From Chlorobiaceae bacterium (GTDB lineage Bacteria; Bacteroidota; Chlorobiia; Chlorobiales; Chlorobiaceae): a stretch of DNA of 64,000 nt. The stretch spans positions 18,633-82,632 of the forward strand of contig JAAXWQ010000007.1 in assembly GCA_013335115.1 (NCBI GenBank). The letters run 5' to 3'. Positions 1-9,890 of the stretch are shown here, piece after piece. The notes below the pieces were generated by a model. The model saw nothing but the letters and a program-made list of their open reading frames with translations, made no database searches and was not told the origin of the DNA. Each line of letters opens with the position of its first letter. The first letter of the stretch is position 1. The position numbers and the translations under genes are program-made.

Positions 1-216
1 TTGAATTCCGCAATTGAATCAAGCACATCTTATCAAGCAGTTGCCAAAACGTATTCAGATCTATTCAAACTTCAATTCAGCGTGCCGTACCAGTGGCAAT
101 CATCATGACATCAACGGTTATCAAATGCCATTATTCGGGCATGCAAAGCTCCCTCCCCTGCCGGATCAAGCAAGGGAAAAGGACGGGTCGGAGGGGAGGA
201 TGAGCGGCTTTTTTGT

Positions 217-690
217 TCAGAGGGGCAGGCAGGCAGCGACAAGTTCGACTTCAACGCTCGCATCAAGGGGCAGGGCGGCGACGCCGACAGCACTCCTCAC
301 ATGGCGCCCCATGTCGCCGAATATTTCGGCCAGGAGCGACGACGCTCCGTTGGCGACGAGGTGCTGGTTGGTGAACCCTGGTTCGCTGGAAACGAAGACC
401 GTCAGCTTGACGATCCTCGATATTTCATCCAGGGATCCGGCCGCCGCCCGAAGCGCGGCCACGGCGTTAATCGCGGCGATACGCGCCGCAGTCACGACCG
501 CATCCTGGCGTTCGTCGCAAACCCTCCCCTTCCCTGCTGGCTCGACGAGCCGCCCCGAGACTATCGGCAGCTGCCCCGAAGTATAGATGAAATCCCCGAC
601 GCGAAGGGCTGGCTGGTAGAGGCCCGCGGGGGCCGCGACCTCGGGCAGGATGATTCCTGAACGAATGAGTGAAGCCTCGAACGATGCCAT
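217..690 (-). CDS. RidA/YjgF-family protein
   Basis: The 157-residue product matches the small RidA (YjgF/YER057c) fold family, which in characterised members deaminates reactive enamine/imine intermediates. Visible hallmarks are an early FIYTSGQLP stretch and a C-terminal RSAVGVAALPLDASVEVE block, which holds the conserved Arg of the trimer-interface active site. The start at 690 (MASFEAS) fits the usual family length, but in-frame ATGs at 714 and 726 exist and no clear ribosome site decides between them. It stands alone, divergent from thiE. The enzymatic substrate is not inferable, and this subgroup is not the canonical RidA. Confidence 0.85.
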   Translation of the reverse strand: MASFEASLIRSGIILPEVAAPAGLYQPALRVGDFIYTSGQLPIVSGRLVEPAGKGRVCDERQDAVVTAARIAAINAVAALRAAAGSLDEISRIVKLTVFVSSEPGFTNQHLVANGASSLLAEIFGDMGRHVRSAVGVAALPLDASVEVELVAACLPL

Positions 691-913
691 GATATGAAGG
701 GTTTGGGGTTGCATTGTGTAATACATGGAAAAATAGTTATCGTGCCTGAAATTCCGGCATATCCCATGAAAAGACCACAGGCAAAGCCACCCCGGCCCAT
801 GATCGTCAGCAGCGGCAGGCGCCTACAGCGTCCACCTGGAGGAAAGACCTGCCGCGCACCGATGCCGGGGAACTTCGTAAAACCATCTTCACCTTCAGAT
901 CGTACGTTCCATC

Positions 914-1528
914 ATGACACTACCCAGACGATTCCTTTGCGTCATCACCGACGAACACCGCTGCCCCGTGGAGCTGGCGCGCATGGCCCTTGAAGGCGGC
1001 GCCAGGATGCTGCAGTTGCGCAGGAAACACGCATCGGGCAGAGAACTGTTCGCATGGGCTATCCGGATCCAGGAACTCTGCCGGCAGCACGAAGCGATCT
1101 TCGTCGTCAACGACCGGCTCGACATCGCCATGGCGATGCACGCCGACGGCGTCCATCTTGGCCAGGAGGACCTCCCTGCCGCCACGGCACGAGCCCTGCT
1201 CGGTCCGGAGATCCTGCTCGGCGTCTCGGTGTCGAACGTCGAAGAGGCCGTTAAAGCGCATGCCGAGGGCGCCGACTACCTTGGGCTCGGACACATCTTC
1301 CCGACCGTTTCCAAGGAAAAACCGAATCCGCCCCTGGGCATTCCGATGATCGAATCGGTGAGAAAGGCCGTCGACCTGCCTATCGTGGCCATCGGCGGCA
1401 TCGGCACTGACAACGCCGCCGAAGTGATGAAGGCAGGAGCATCGGGACTTGCGGTCATTTCGGCCGTCGCATCGGCCGGTGACCCGACGGCGGCCGCCAG
1501 GGAACTGGTCCGGAGGATATGGCTATGA
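914..1528 (+). CDS. thiE: Thiamine-phosphate synthase ThiE
   Basis: This 204-residue TIM-barrel enzyme joins HMP pyrophosphate and thiazole phosphate to make thiamine phosphate. Family motifs are in place: QLRRK (34-38) for the pyrophosphate, VNDRLDIA (65-72), [11 protein letters not shown] (78-88), [11 protein letters not shown] (124-134) and the phosphate loop AIGGI (159-163). Its stop overlaps the thiD start as ATGA, so the two are translationally coupled. No TPP riboswitch consensus is seen in the 220 bases upstream, so the genes are probably not controlled by TPP from this leader. Confidence 0.95.
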   Translation: MTLPRRFLCVITDEHRCPVELARMALEGGARMLQLRRKHASGRELFAWAIRIQELCRQHEAIFVVNDRLDIAMAMHADGVHLGQEDLPAATARALLGPEILLGVSVSNVEEAVKAHAEGADYLGLGHIFPTVSKEKPNPPLGIPMIESVRKAVDLPIVAIGGIGTDNAAEVMKAGASGLAVISAVASAGDPTAAARELVRRIWL

Positions 1529-2355
1529 GTGCCTCGCGGGAGTACACCACGATCCTGACGATTGCGGGATCGGACGGTAGCGGCGGGGCGGGGATCCAGG
1601 CGGACCTGAAGACGATCGCCGCCGCCGGTTGCTACGGGCTCAGCGTCATAACGGCCGTGACCGCCCAGAACACGCTCGGCGTGACCGGGTCGTACCTGTT
1701 GCCGGCAGGCAGCATCCGTGAACAGTTCAAGGCGATTGCCGACGATATCCGCATTGACGCGGTCAAGATCGGCATGCTCGGATCGAAGGAGGCCGCAGAA
1801 ACCGTCGCTGAGCTCCTCAAAACGCTCGAAGGGGTTCCGGTCGTCCTCGACACCGTTCTTCGCTCTACGGGCGGGGAAGCGCTGTTCCCGGCCGATGGGG
1901 CAGGCTCGATGGGACGACTGCTCTTCCCTGCCGCTTCGCTGATCACCCCGAACCTCCCCGAAACGGCCATGCTCGCCGGGCTCGACCGCCAGCCATCAAG
2001 CCGCGAAGAGATCGAACAGGCCGCACTACGGCTCAACCGGCAAGGCGCCCGGTCCGTCCTGGTCAAGGGAGGTCACGGGACGGGCGGCGAGTGCCGCGAC
2101 TGCCTGCTGCACGAAGGAGGGTTCTTCTGGTTCGCAAACCCGAGGATCGAGACGGTGAACACGCACGGGACCGGTTGCACGCTTTCGTCTGCGATCGCTT
2201 CGGGACTTGCCGGGGGGAAGGGTATGGTCGAAGCTGTGGAACGGGGGATCGCCTACACCAGGGCCGCGCTGCAGGCTGGCGCAGGACTACGGTTGGGTCA
2301 TGGCCACGGGCCGCTGCAGCATTTCCCCGGCATTCACCAGAGAAGACGGAGTTGA
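1525..2355 (+). CDS. thiD: Hydroxymethylpyrimidine (phosphate) kinase ThiD
   Basis: This 276-residue ribokinase-fold enzyme phosphorylates HMP and HMP-P to supply the pyrimidine half of thiamine. The N-terminal [17 protein letters not shown] motif and the C-terminal [18 protein letters not shown] anion-hole region are both intact. The ATG at 1525 is preferred over the one at 1519 because CGGAGG (1511-1516) lies at proper spacing and ATGA overlaps the thiE stop. Together with ThiE it forms a two-gene thiamine unit. Confidence 0.95.
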   Translation: MSASREYTTILTIAGSDGSGGAGIQADLKTIAAAGCYGLSVITAVTAQNTLGVTGSYLLPAGSIREQFKAIADDIRIDAVKIGMLGSKEAAETVAELLKTLEGVPVVLDTVLRSTGGEALFPADGAGSMGRLLFPAASLITPNLPETAMLAGLDRQPSSREEIEQAALRLNRQGARSVLVKGGHGTGGECRDCLLHEGGFFWFANPRIETVNTHGTGCTLSSAIASGLAGGKGMVEAVERGIAYTRAALQAGAGLRLGHGHGPLQHFPGIHQRRRS

Positions 2356-2458
2356 AGGACCGAAAGGAGGGCCGGGACTGAAAAAGGAATAAAATAAGTG
2401 TGCTGCGGAGTATCGAACTCCTCCTCACCCTTTTGTCCTTTATGTCGTTTTAGTCTTT

Positions 2459-3811
2459 TCAGTCCTTCCTCTTCTCTTCAGCCCGCCTGGGCAATCGGCC
2501 GATCGAATAGTAGGTGAATCCCTGTTGCTCCAGGAAATCGGGGTTGTAGATATTCCTGCCGTCGAAAATCACCGGACGGTTCAGCGCCTGCTTCATCTGG
2601 TCAAAATCAGGGCTGCGGAACACCATCCATTCGGTCATCACGGCCAGGGCGTCGGCGCCATTGAGGGCCTCTTCGGGATGCGAGGCGAACACCAGCCCGT
2701 CACGATCACCGTAGATCCTTCGCGCCTCGTCCATGGCTACGGGGTCGTAGGCCCGGACGACGGCCCCGGCCTTCAGGAGCTCGTCGATGACGACGCGGCT
2801 CGGGGCTTCGCGCATGTCGTCGGTGTTCGGCTTGAACGACAGCCCCCACATGGCGATGACCCGACCGCCGAGCTCACCGTCGAAATGGTCGCGGATCTTG
2901 CCGACGAGGCTCAGCTTCTGGTCGTGGTTGACCGCCTCGACCGCCTGAAGGACCCTGGCATCGTATCCGTGTTTCCTTGCGGTGCGCTCGAGGGCCTGGA
3001 CATCCTTCGGGAAGCACGAGCCTCCGTAGCCGACACCCGGATAGATAAAGGAGAAGCCGATCCTCGAATCGGAACCTATGCCTTTGCGGACGGCTTCGAC
3101 ATCGGCACCGACGCGTTCGGCGATGTTGGCGATCTCGTTCATGAAGCTGATCTTGGTGGCCAGCATCGCGTTGGCTGCGTATTTGGTCAGCTCCGCCGAA
3201 CGGATGTCCATGGCGATGAAACGCTCATGGCTGCGGTTGAACGGCGCATAGAGGTTGCGCAACAGCTCCTTGGTCCTCGGGTTGTCCACCCCGACCACGA
3301 TACGTTCAGGCTTCATGAAATCATCGACCGCATCCCCCTCTTTCAGGAACTCGGGGTTGGAAACCACGTCGAAATCGATATCGGCGCCCCTGGAGGCAAG
3401 CACCGAGCCGATCTTCTCCCGGACGAGGTCGGCCGTACCGACCGGCACCGTCGACTTGTTGATGACGATCCGGTAATCCTTCATGTGCCGGCCGATGCTT
3501 TCGGCCACGCTCAGCACGTGGCGGAGGTCCGCCGAACCGTCCTCGTCGGGCGGCGTCCCCACGGCGACGAACTGGTAAAGGCCGAAGGCGACCCCCTGTT
3601 CGATATCGGAGGTGAACTTCAGGCGCCCTTCGCGGACGTTTTCAACGACGATATCCTCGAGTCCGGGCTCATAGATCGGAATCTCCCCCTGCTTGAGCCT
3701 TGCGATCTTCGCCTCATCGATATCGACGCACAGGACGTCGTTGCCTACCTCGGCAAAACAGGAACCGGTAACGAGACCGACGTATCCGGTCCCGAAAATG
3801 GTGATCTTCAT
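2459..3811 (-). CDS. UDP-glucose/GDP-mannose-type 6-dehydrogenase
   Basis: This is a 450-residue NAD-dependent sugar-nucleotide dehydrogenase that oxidises the C6 hydroxyl to a carboxylate, most probably UDP-glucose to UDP-glucuronate for envelope polysaccharide. The Rossmann motif [17 protein letters not shown] (7-23), the [11 protein letters not shown] segment (118-128), the NPEFLKEG loop (152-159) and the catalytic cysteine in [10 protein letters not shown] (Cys266) are all present. Length is normal for the family. It is preceded on the same strand by a lipoprotein gene with a 99-base gap. Substrate choice between UDP-Glc and related sugars is inferred. Confidence 0.92.
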   Translation of the reverse strand: MKITIFGTGYVGLVTGSCFAEVGNDVLCVDIDEAKIARLKQGEIPIYEPGLEDIVVENVREGRLKFTSDIEQGVAFGLYQFVAVGTPPDEDGSADLRHVLSVAESIGRHMKDYRIVINKSTVPVGTADLVREKIGSVLASRGADIDFDVVSNPEFLKEGDAVDDFMKPERIVVGVDNPRTKELLRNLYAPFNRSHERFIAMDIRSAELTKYAANAMLATKISFMNEIANIAERVGADVEAVRKGIGSDSRIGFSFIYPGVGYGGSCFPKDVQALERTARKHGYDARVLQAVEAVNHDQKLSLVGKIRDHFDGELGGRVIAMWGLSFKPNTDDMREAPSRVVIDELLKAGAVVRAYDPVAMDEARRIYGDRDGLVFASHPEEALNGADALAVMTEWMVFRSPDFDQMKQALNRPVIFDGRNIYNPDFLEQQGFTYYSIGRLPRRAEEKRKD

Positions 3812-3910
3812 GCAATCATGTCGTTAAATTTCAAAGCCCATTGCCAGACCGGCAACGGGCGACCTTCCAGATATCGAAAAATCGAGCAGGTCAGCTCACC
3901 CCGGTCAACA

Positions 3911-4759
3911 TCAGTCCCTGACGATGATCAGGCAGCGCGACTTCCTCCAGAACTCGGCAGGATCCTTGATCAGCAGCACCGTCGAAGTGCCGCCGCCGAC
4001 CAGTTCGTAGGAAGCCTTAGAATGCGGCGTGAGGATATGTAGGCTCTTTGCGGGCTTGTCGAAGAAGATGTCGCCGGTCTCGGTGACGTCGATCTGCCTG
4101 AAGGCCCGGGTATCGAAATCGCTTGAAACGACCGGGGCGGTACCGAAAAATTTCGCAAGTGCTCCCGGCTTGACCAGGACGCCCTTCGTCGCCAGCTGTT
4201 CCACCGTCCCGACGATGTAATAGGCGGTCGACATACGGTCTTCCTGGTCGCTGATGACCTCGTCCATCACGTCGACCGTCGACGAAAGCCGGGAAAGCTC
4301 CTTGTTCAGGCTCGAAATCTCCCCTTTCATGCCGGCGACCTCCTTGCTGCGGACCTCGAGGTCTGCCTTCAGCTCACGAGTCAGTCGATCGAGCGACTCG
4401 ACCTTGTATGCCGAAGAGCGGTTCTCGCTTTCGAGCCTGCTGACCAGCGCCTGGCTTGCCGTGAGCGTCGAATCGAGGTAACGGATGTTGCCGTAGATCT
4501 GCTTGCCGATCTTTTCGGCACTGACCTCCTCACGGCCTTCGATATCCGAAGAGAGTCGCTCGACGACCGCTTCCTTCTGCCTGATACGGCCCAGGTTCTT
4601 CTGGACCTGCAACAGGATGGTCATCATGGACTCGACATGCTGGCGCTGCTCGTCACGCTTCTGCTCCTCCTGCTTGCAGGCGGCAAGCCCGGACGAGAGT
4701 GCGACCAGCAGGACCAGGCCGACAGGACGCTTCAAAGATTTCAAAGCCATTCTATCCAT
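3911..4759 (-). CDS. Coiled-coil lipoprotein of unknown function
   Basis: The 282-residue product has a lipoprotein signal ending in the lipobox LAAC (Cys28), so it should be lipid-anchored in the periplasm or outer membrane. Residues about 30-160 are charged and heptad-like, consistent with a long coiled coil. The C-terminal third is globular and ends near [11 protein letters not shown]. The start at 4759 is supported by a GAGGG nine bases upstream and overlaps the hydrolase stop by 19 bases, so the two are probably co-translated. I do not recognise the family. Its motif pattern resembles other envelope coiled-coil lipoproteins only in a general way. Confidence 0.75.
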   Translation of the reverse strand: MDRMALKSLKRPVGLVLLVALSSGLAACKQEEQKRDEQRQHVESMMTILLQVQKNLGRIRQKEAVVERLSSDIEGREEVSAEKIGKQIYGNIRYLDSTLTASQALVSRLESENRSSAYKVESLDRLTRELKADLEVRSKEVAGMKGEISSLNKELSRLSSTVDVMDEVISDQEDRMSTAYYIVGTVEQLATKGVLVKPGALAKFFGTAPVVSSDFDTRAFRQIDVTETGDIFFDKPAKSLHILTPHSKASYELVGGGTSTVLLIKDPAEFWRKSRCLIIVRD

Positions 4760-5445
4760 CGTTCAATTCCCTCTTTGGTGCCGTACCACCTGGTATGGGG
4801 TGTCGGCAGATGCTCGGTTTCGGATATGGTAACATTTTCGGCCCCTTCGAGAAAACAGCTTTTTGCAGGAACGATGCCGTCGCCGGGGACCGCACCGTCG
4901 TCCGAGACGCTCCGGTAGAACATGTAGCAGAGCTTTTCCGTGACGTTCCCGACCAGGGAGCCCATGTACTGGTCGCTCACGACCGAGACGACCGGAAATC
5001 TCCTGAAGAAATCGGGTCCGAGATGGCTGAAAATAAAATCCGTTTTGATTTTCGCAAAACGTTCATGGGTATGGTAGGGCGTGCCCAGCGTCACCAGACG
5101 GCCAACCATGCCGTCTACCCGGTAGGCATCCCCCTGGAAAGGCTGCTGGAGCAGGTAGACCATCCCGATCGTGCCACCGCCGCTATGGCCGACGATGGTA
5201 ATCGGCTCGCCGGGAAAGCGCCGGGCCATCTGGCGGACCGTCCTGTCGAGAGAAGCCATCACCCGATTGGTCGAACGCTCGGGAGAGGGCGGGAAGCCGA
5301 CCCAATCCACCAGGGTCACGGGCACGATGGCGATCTTCTCCTTCGGAACCCATTCGGCAAGGGCGTCCCGCATCACCTCGTAAAGAGAGTCCCAGAAAAG
5401 CACCCCGGGAATGATCACCACCGGGTTCTGCCTCACAGCTGCCAT
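4741..5445 (-). CDS. Alpha/beta-hydrolase (lipase-like)
   Basis: This 234-residue alpha/beta hydrolase has an oxyanion-type start NPVVIIPG (7-14) and the nucleophile elbow GHSGGG (Ser88). A later TLGTPYHTH is typical of PGAP1/triacylglycerol-lipase-like proteins, and the GDGIVP/HLPTPH tail gives candidate catalytic Asp and His. The frame stays open to a GTG at 5502, but that extension runs through a TCACG-rich repeat and lacks a ribosome site, so the ATG at 5445 is chosen. It overlaps the following lipoprotein gene. Substrate is unknown; a membrane lipid or an ester is plausible. Confidence 0.8.
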   Translation of the reverse strand: MAAVRQNPVVIIPGVLFWDSLYEVMRDALAEWVPKEKIAIVPVTLVDWVGFPPSPERSTNRVMASLDRTVRQMARRFPGEPITIVGHSGGGTIGMVYLLQQPFQGDAYRVDGMVGRLVTLGTPYHTHERFAKIKTDFIFSHLGPDFFRRFPVVSVVSDQYMGSLVGNVTEKLCYMFYRSVSDDGAVPGDGIVPAKSCFLEGAENVTISETEHLPTPHTRWYGTKEGIERWIEWL

Positions 5446-5510
5446 ATTCCAACGATGTTTGTGTTCAAAGAAACCCGTCACCCGCGACGCATAATCAGTC
5501 ACGAGTTACG

Positions 5511-5525
5511 TGTCACGCGTCACGT
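5511..5525. repeat. TGTCACGCGTCACGT intergenic repeat, copy 1
   Basis: This 15-base string recurs exactly, in the same orientation, at 16904-16918. Here it sits five bases past the pepA stop, inside a wider run of TCACG units (about 5496-5525). No function is known to me. Confidence 0.7.
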
Positions 5526-5529
5526 TTCC

Positions 5530-7086
5530 TCACGCCCACGATTTCAGCAGATCCACCAACAGGCGTACGCCAAAACCGGATCCTCCGGAGACCGCCCCGC
5601 CGCCCCTGGCTGCGAAAGCAGGTCCGGCAATGTCGATATGGGCCCAGCGCTTGTGGCCCTCCACGAAATTCTCCAGGAATTTGGCGGCCGTGATCGTTCC
5701 GGCCCCCTTACTGCCGGTATTGCTGACGTCGGCCACGTCGGACTTGATCTGTTCGGCGTATTCGTCCCAGAGCGGCAGGCGCCAGACCTTCTCCCCGGCA
5801 GCCTGGCCCGATTTGTAAATCCCTTCGGCGAGGTCGTCGTCATTGCTGAACAGTCCCGCGACCTTCATGCCGAGCGCGACGATGCAGGCGCCAGTCAGGG
5901 TCGCAAGGTCAATGATCACATCGGGATCGAACTCCCTTTTGGCATACGTCAGCGCATCGGCCAGGATGAGGCGCCCTTCCGCATCGGTGTTTCCGACCTC
6001 GACGGTAACGCCCGACATCGTCGTGATGATGTCGCCGGGCTTCATCGCCGAACCGGCAGGCATGTTGTCCGTGGCGGGAACCACGCCGACGACCCTGAGG
6101 GGCACGCCAAGCTTCGCAACAGCCTCCAGCACACCGATCACGCAAGCCGCGCCGGCCATGTCGCTCTTCATTTCGTCCATTCCTGCCGAAGGCTTGATCG
6201 AGATGCCCCCGGAATCGAAGGTGATGCCCTTGCCGACCAGGGCGACCGTCTTGCGGACCTTGCCTTCAGGCCGGTAATCCATGATGGTGAATGTCGGGGG
6301 TTGCTCACTGCCCTTGTTGACGGAGAGCAGGCCGCCCATGCCCAGCTCGGTGATCTTCTTCCTGTCGAACACCGTCACGTCGAACCCTCCGCGCTTTCCG
6401 GCCTGGCGGGCCGCTTCGGCGAGATCCTCCGCGGAAAGGTAGTTCCCCGGAAGGTTGACCAGGTCCCTCGACACGTTCTGGCAAGTTCCGGTCACCAGGC
6501 CTGCGTTCGCCCCCTTTTCGACCTCTGAGGCATATCCGCTGCAACCGGCGAGCACCAGCTTCGCAATCGATTTCGGCTTCTCGTCCGCCGTCTTCTTCTT
6601 CTCCTTGTCGAGCTTGCCGCTTTTCAGCCGGTCGAAACGATAGGAGCCATAAACGATTCCTTCGACGATGACGCCGGCGAGGTATTCCGGGGTGCGCTTC
6701 GCATGCTTCGCCCACTCGCCGATGCCGGCGCAGTCCATCACCACGATGCCGCAATGCAACTCCCCCGCCTTGCGGGACAAGGCTTCGGCAGCCTTTCGGA
6801 AATCGTCGTTGGAGGCTGCCTCCCCGATGCCGAGCAGCGCGACCCTGGATGCCCGCTTGCCTGTCGCAGCACGGTAGGCAACGGTGATTTCACCCGCACC
6901 CGCCTTGAAATCGTTCAGCACGGATGCATCGATGCCAAGCGCCTTCAGGGCATCAGGGGCGATTTTCTTGAGGTCCTTCGAGTTCAGGGGCAGGGCGAGC
7001 AGGTCGGCCGTCACCGGCGCAGCCGGTTTTGCCGTCACTTCGATGCTGATTCCGGTTGCAGAAGGGGTCCCTGTTTTTTTCGTCAT
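5530..7086 (-). CDS. pepA: Leucyl aminopeptidase (M17)
   Basis: This is an M17 cytosolic aminopeptidase of 518 residues, a two-metal enzyme that removes N-terminal residues from peptides. The GKGITFDSGG metal-binding segment (about 286-295), ATDNMPAGSAMKPGD, and the family signature NTDAEGRL (366-373) are intact, as are C-terminal SNTGSKGAGTITAAKFL and DIAGPA. The frame remains open to 7254, but the ATG at 7086 matches the family N-terminus. Residues about 155-180 hold a Lys-rich insert (KEKKKTADEKPK) that is unusual in the otherwise canonical N-domain. Confidence 0.93.
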   Translation of the reverse strand: MTKKTGTPSATGISIEVTAKPAAPVTADLLALPLNSKDLKKIAPDALKALGIDASVLNDFKAGAGEITVAYRAATGKRASRVALLGIGEAASNDDFRKAAEALSRKAGELHCGIVVMDCAGIGEWAKHAKRTPEYLAGVIVEGIVYGSYRFDRLKSGKLDKEKKKTADEKPKSIAKLVLAGCSGYASEVEKGANAGLVTGTCQNVSRDLVNLPGNYLSAEDLAEAARQAGKRGGFDVTVFDRKKITELGMGGLLSVNKGSEQPPTFTIMDYRPEGKVRKTVALVGKGITFDSGGISIKPSAGMDEMKSDMAGAACVIGVLEAVAKLGVPLRVVGVVPATDNMPAGSAMKPGDIITTMSGVTVEVGNTDAEGRLILADALTYAKREFDPDVIIDLATLTGACIVALGMKVAGLFSNDDDLAEGIYKSGQAAGEKVWRLPLWDEYAEQIKSDVADVSNTGSKGAGTITAAKFLENFVEGHKRWAHIDIAGPAFAARGGGAVSGGSGFGVRLLVDLLKSWA

Positions 7087-7290
7087 GGCAGGAATGAAAA
7101 TGCTTGTTGGGTTCTGTTGAAACGGATTTTGCGCGCTGTCCGGGGCATCGGCCATAACCGTCGGTCGTGCCGTCGATTGCCCGCGTTCGATCAAAGTACC
7201 AATTTTCCAGTCATTTTGTAACCCGGCAGCATTGGCGCAAGGGGAAATATTCAAAGAAAATTCACGAAACGAAGCTTTCGCAGCACTCCG

Positions 7291-8031
7291 TCAGGGGCGG
7301 CATATCCCGCAGGGACGGTATCCCGCCGCAATGGCCGACGCCCGGCTCCCGAAGCCTGCCGTGCAGTTCGGGGCGTCGAAATAACGGCACCCCGCCCTGT
7401 GGAAGAGACGGCTTTGGACATTGCCCCGGTACATCTGCCCGGAAGTCTCCCCAGCCGGGACCTGTGCGGCGGATGTCGTCGATAACGGCCCCCTGACATA
7501 CGGCCGATTCGTACGCTTCTCCCTGCGGAACGCCCACGGAGGCACGGGAGCGGGATCGGCCCAGAGGCCACGTCGGGCCCGACGCGCATCGACTTCAAGG
7601 GCAGCGAGGTGAGCGTCATGCGAATATGCCCGGTAGTGCCATGCCAGGCCGGCACGAAGCATCTCCTCGTTCAGCGACCTGCCGTCCACGGCCACCCGAC
7701 CGATCGTCCGGCCGTAACGGTCGGTCCCGAACCGCTCGAGGCCGACCTGGCGGCCATAGGCGAACGAGGCCGCATACTGTTTTGCCTTTTGGCCGAAAGG
7801 CTGAGCTTTCTCGGGTGCGTCGATACCGTAAAGCCGGACCTTTTCGGGTCGGCCGTCGACCAGGAGGGTAACGGTATCGCCGTCGCTCACGCCGATGCAG
7901 CGGCCAAGGACCACCATCGCCCCCACGTACGCCCCCGGGAGGAGCAGGAAGAGGACAAGGAGCGCCACTGCCATGATGCGGCTGAAACGTCGGCACGGCC
8001 TTCCGGCAACAGGAAGAACTGCTGAAAGCAT
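7291..8031 (-). CDS. Exported staphylococcal-nuclease-like protein with C-terminal Cys4 finger
   Basis: The 246-residue protein starts with an uncleaved or signal-type hydrophobic segment (about 18-40). A thermonuclease (SNase) domain follows, with ISDGDT-like GVSDGDTVTLLVDG, VRLYGIDAPEKAQPFGQKA and the catalytic-type RYGRTIGRV. The last 40 residues contain FHRAGCRYFDAPNC and GYRPCGICRP, a four-cysteine pattern like the zinc-binding domain at the N-terminus of Ada. This combination suggests an extracytoplasmic nuclease with a metal-stabilised nucleic-acid-binding tail. An ATG 19 codons downstream could also serve as start. Confidence 0.85.
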   Translation of the reverse strand: MLSAVLPVAGRPCRRFSRIMAVALLVLFLLLPGAYVGAMVVLGRCIGVSDGDTVTLLVDGRPEKVRLYGIDAPEKAQPFGQKAKQYAASFAYGRQVGLERFGTDRYGRTIGRVAVDGRSLNEEMLRAGLAWHYRAYSHDAHLAALEVDARRARRGLWADPAPVPPWAFRREKRTNRPYVRGPLSTTSAAQVPAGETSGQMYRGNVQSRLFHRAGCRYFDAPNCTAGFGSRASAIAAGYRPCGICRP

Positions 8032-8203
8032 ACTGCAGAGCTACTTCTGCGGTTATCAAAGGGGGGGAATTGCAGAAAATAGCGAAAACGGAGCAGTAAT
8101 CAGCAGGAGGGGTGAAGTAAATGCGGAATGGATTCGACACGGCAGGCAGGAGTACCGTCAGGGCACAACTGCCGTAAAGTGGTTTGGGCGGAGTATCGGG
8201 TCG

Positions 8204-9295
8204 TCAGATATGCCTGTCGAACAGCGGCGACTCCTGGGCGTCGACCTGCTCACGGGTGAAACGGCGGACCTCCTCGAAGATCACCTTCTGGGCTTTTTCA
8301 GCAGACATCTGCAACAGGCATCCTGCCGCGTTGATGTGGCCACCCCCACCGTACTGTTTGGCGAGCTGGTTCACGGGGATCTTGCCGCGCGACCTGAAGC
8401 TGACCTTGGCACGCCCGTCCTGCATCTCGACCAGCAGCACGGCGACCCTGACGGTCGGAACGCTCAGCAGGTAGCGGATGATGATGTCGGTATCGAACAG
8501 TTTGCTGCCAGTCTGTTCGAGCATTTCTCGGGAGATGAAGAGCCAGGAAATCAGGCCATTGTCCAGGAACCGGATGCTGGCAAGCGACAGGCCGAGCAGT
8601 TTAATGGCTTCCGGGCTCAGCGAGTTGTAGATCCGGTCGTAGACCATTTCTGGATTGGCTCCCTTTTCGACCAGCTGGCCGGCAAGCCGGTAGACGTAAG
8701 GAGTCGTTTTCGGAAACCTGAACGAGCCGGTGTCGGTCATGATGGCCGCATAGAGTGCCGATGCAGAGTCCGGCGTGAAAAGCTCGCGTCCGTTCCGGGC
8801 GGAAAGTTCGTTGATCAGGTCGCAAACCAGTTCTCCGGTCGAAGAGGCGTATTTCTCGCAAACCATAACGTCGGCGAAATCCTCCGGTTCGAGGTGATGG
8901 TCGATGCAGACGATCCGCAACTTTCCGAGTTCACGGGCGAACCCGATATGGGGCCAAAGGTTTCCTGTCCTGTCGTGGAGGTTGGCATCAAGCACGACGA
9001 GAAGGTCGGACATGCAGATATCCTGGATCGCCTCCTCGTCGCGATCCCTGAACACCCGGATGTCATAGAAATCTTTCAGGAAACGGTAGTTTGCGGGGAC
9101 TTCCGTGGGATTGTAGATCAACACGTTCTTGCCGAGGGACTTGAGCGCCATGGCAAGGGCGATTTCGCTGCCTAATCCGTCGCCATCCGAATTCTCGTGG
9201 GTAGTAAGAAGGATATTCTCAGCCTGGAGCATCTCTGCAATGACCGGCTGCCAATCCCGGGAAGCCAGGGTCCGGCCAAGTTCGGGTATAATCAT
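8204..9295 (-). CDS. DHH/DHHA1 phosphoesterase, NrnA-like
   Basis: This 363-residue DHH-superfamily enzyme resembles bifunctional nano-RNase/pAp phosphatase NrnA, which degrades 2-5 nt RNAs and pAp. It has the HENSDGDGLGSEIALA metal motif near residue 37, a conserved VCIDHHLEPEDFAD (the DHH triad) and the DHHA1 motif YGGGGHINAAGC near the C-terminus. Length fits the family. A cyclic-di-nucleotide-phosphodiesterase role cannot be excluded from motifs alone. It lies alone with no close operon partner. Confidence 0.88.
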   Translation of the reverse strand: MIIPELGRTLASRDWQPVIAEMLQAENILLTTHENSDGDGLGSEIALAMALKSLGKNVLIYNPTEVPANYRFLKDFYDIRVFRDRDEEAIQDICMSDLLVVLDANLHDRTGNLWPHIGFARELGKLRIVCIDHHLEPEDFADVMVCEKYASSTGELVCDLINELSARNGRELFTPDSASALYAAIMTDTGSFRFPKTTPYVYRLAGQLVEKGANPEMVYDRIYNSLSPEAIKLLGLSLASIRFLDNGLISWLFISREMLEQTGSKLFDTDIIIRYLLSVPTVRVAVLLVEMQDGRAKVSFRSRGKIPVNQLAKQYGGGGHINAAGCLLQMSAEKAQKVIFEEVRRFTREQVDAQESPLFDRHI

Positions 9296-9392
9296 CGGAT
9301 CTGGAAATGGTTGTCGAAAAGTACATCGTCACTGATCGTATCAAAAATGAGGTCTGGCCTAGCCGTTCGGATGCGGGGTGTACGGCTCATCA

Positions 9393-9734
9393 TCAGGCCA
9401 ATTGCAGGGCGGGCATTTCATCACAAAACATGTCGATATTCCGCCGGTGGCGGTTGAAGGCCTCCCGTCCCCTGTCGGTGACCCGGTAGTTGGTCAGGGG
9501 CTTCCTGCTTTCGAAGCTCTTCATGCATTCGACGTAACCCGCGGCTTCGAGTTTTCGAAGGTGGATGCTGAGGTTTCCGTCGGTCGCCTTGATGCTGTCC
9601 CTGAGCTCGACGAACGAAGCTTCGGAGACGCTCAACAGGTAGGCGAGGGCCGCAAAACGTATCCGGGCATGAATGACCTTGTCAAGCAACTGATGATTGA
9701 AATCCTTTTTCTCTTTCGAAGAGTCGGGGGTCAT
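9393..9734 (-). CDS. Winged-helix transcriptional regulator
   Basis: This 113-residue protein is of the small MarR/ArsR-like winged-helix class. A helix-turn-helix with FAALAYLLSVSEASFVEL and SIKATDGNLSIHLRKLEAAG is followed by the wing YVECMKSF...PLTNYRVTDRGREAF, typical of HTH_27-type proteins. No metal-binding cysteine pair is seen in the recognition region. It is divergent from rlmN across a 156-base gap that contains overlapping palindromes at 9841-9875, a plausible operator. Ligand and targets are unknown. Confidence 0.82.
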   Translation of the reverse strand: MTPDSSKEKKDFNHQLLDKVIHARIRFAALAYLLSVSEASFVELRDSIKATDGNLSIHLRKLEAAGYVECMKSFESRKPLTNYRVTDRGREAFNRHRRNIDMFCDEMPALQLA

Positions 9735-9840
9735 TATATTCAGGGGATTTTAGCTGCTGCTTGAACAGGGAATTTATTTGTGCGACAAAGTACTTTTTTT
9801 ATCGCTCCCGGACAAGACCGGCACTACATTATTATTATGT

Positions 9841-9875
9841 GCGGATCAAATTGAAATCCGCCGGCAATTTCAATT
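9841..9875. promoter_or_regulatory. Overlapping inverted repeats upstream of rlmN
   Basis: Two inverted repeats share a central segment. GCGGAT (9841-9846) pairs with ATCCGC (9856-9861), and AATTGAAAT (9849-9857) pairs with ATTTCAATT (9867-9875). They cannot form together in RNA. The second is also a good DNA palindrome, 15 bases before the rlmN start. It could be an operator for the divergent winged-helix regulator or a leader switch. Confidence 0.5.
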
Positions 9876-9890
9876 AACAGAGCTCAAGAG

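Noticed and set aside
14..586. A long plus-strand frame at the window start
   Set aside because: It is the reverse-strand shadow of the RidA-like gene with Arg/Ser/Thr-rich composition and no family features.
727..913. A TPP riboswitch before thiE
   Set aside because: No CUGAGA/ACCUGA-type core is present in the 187-base leader.
2400..2458. A terminator between thiD and the UDP-sugar dehydrogenase gene
   Set aside because: Only a five-base GGAGT/ACTCC stem is seen, too weak to call.
2525..4042. A 505-codon plus-strand frame opposite the UDP-sugar dehydrogenase gene
   Set aside because: It is a shadow caused by GC-rich codon use; the minus-strand dehydrogenase has all its motifs.
4699..6528. 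A 609-codon plus-strand frame opposite the hydrolase and pepA
   Set aside because: It is His/Arg/Asp-rich, crosses two real genes and matches no family.
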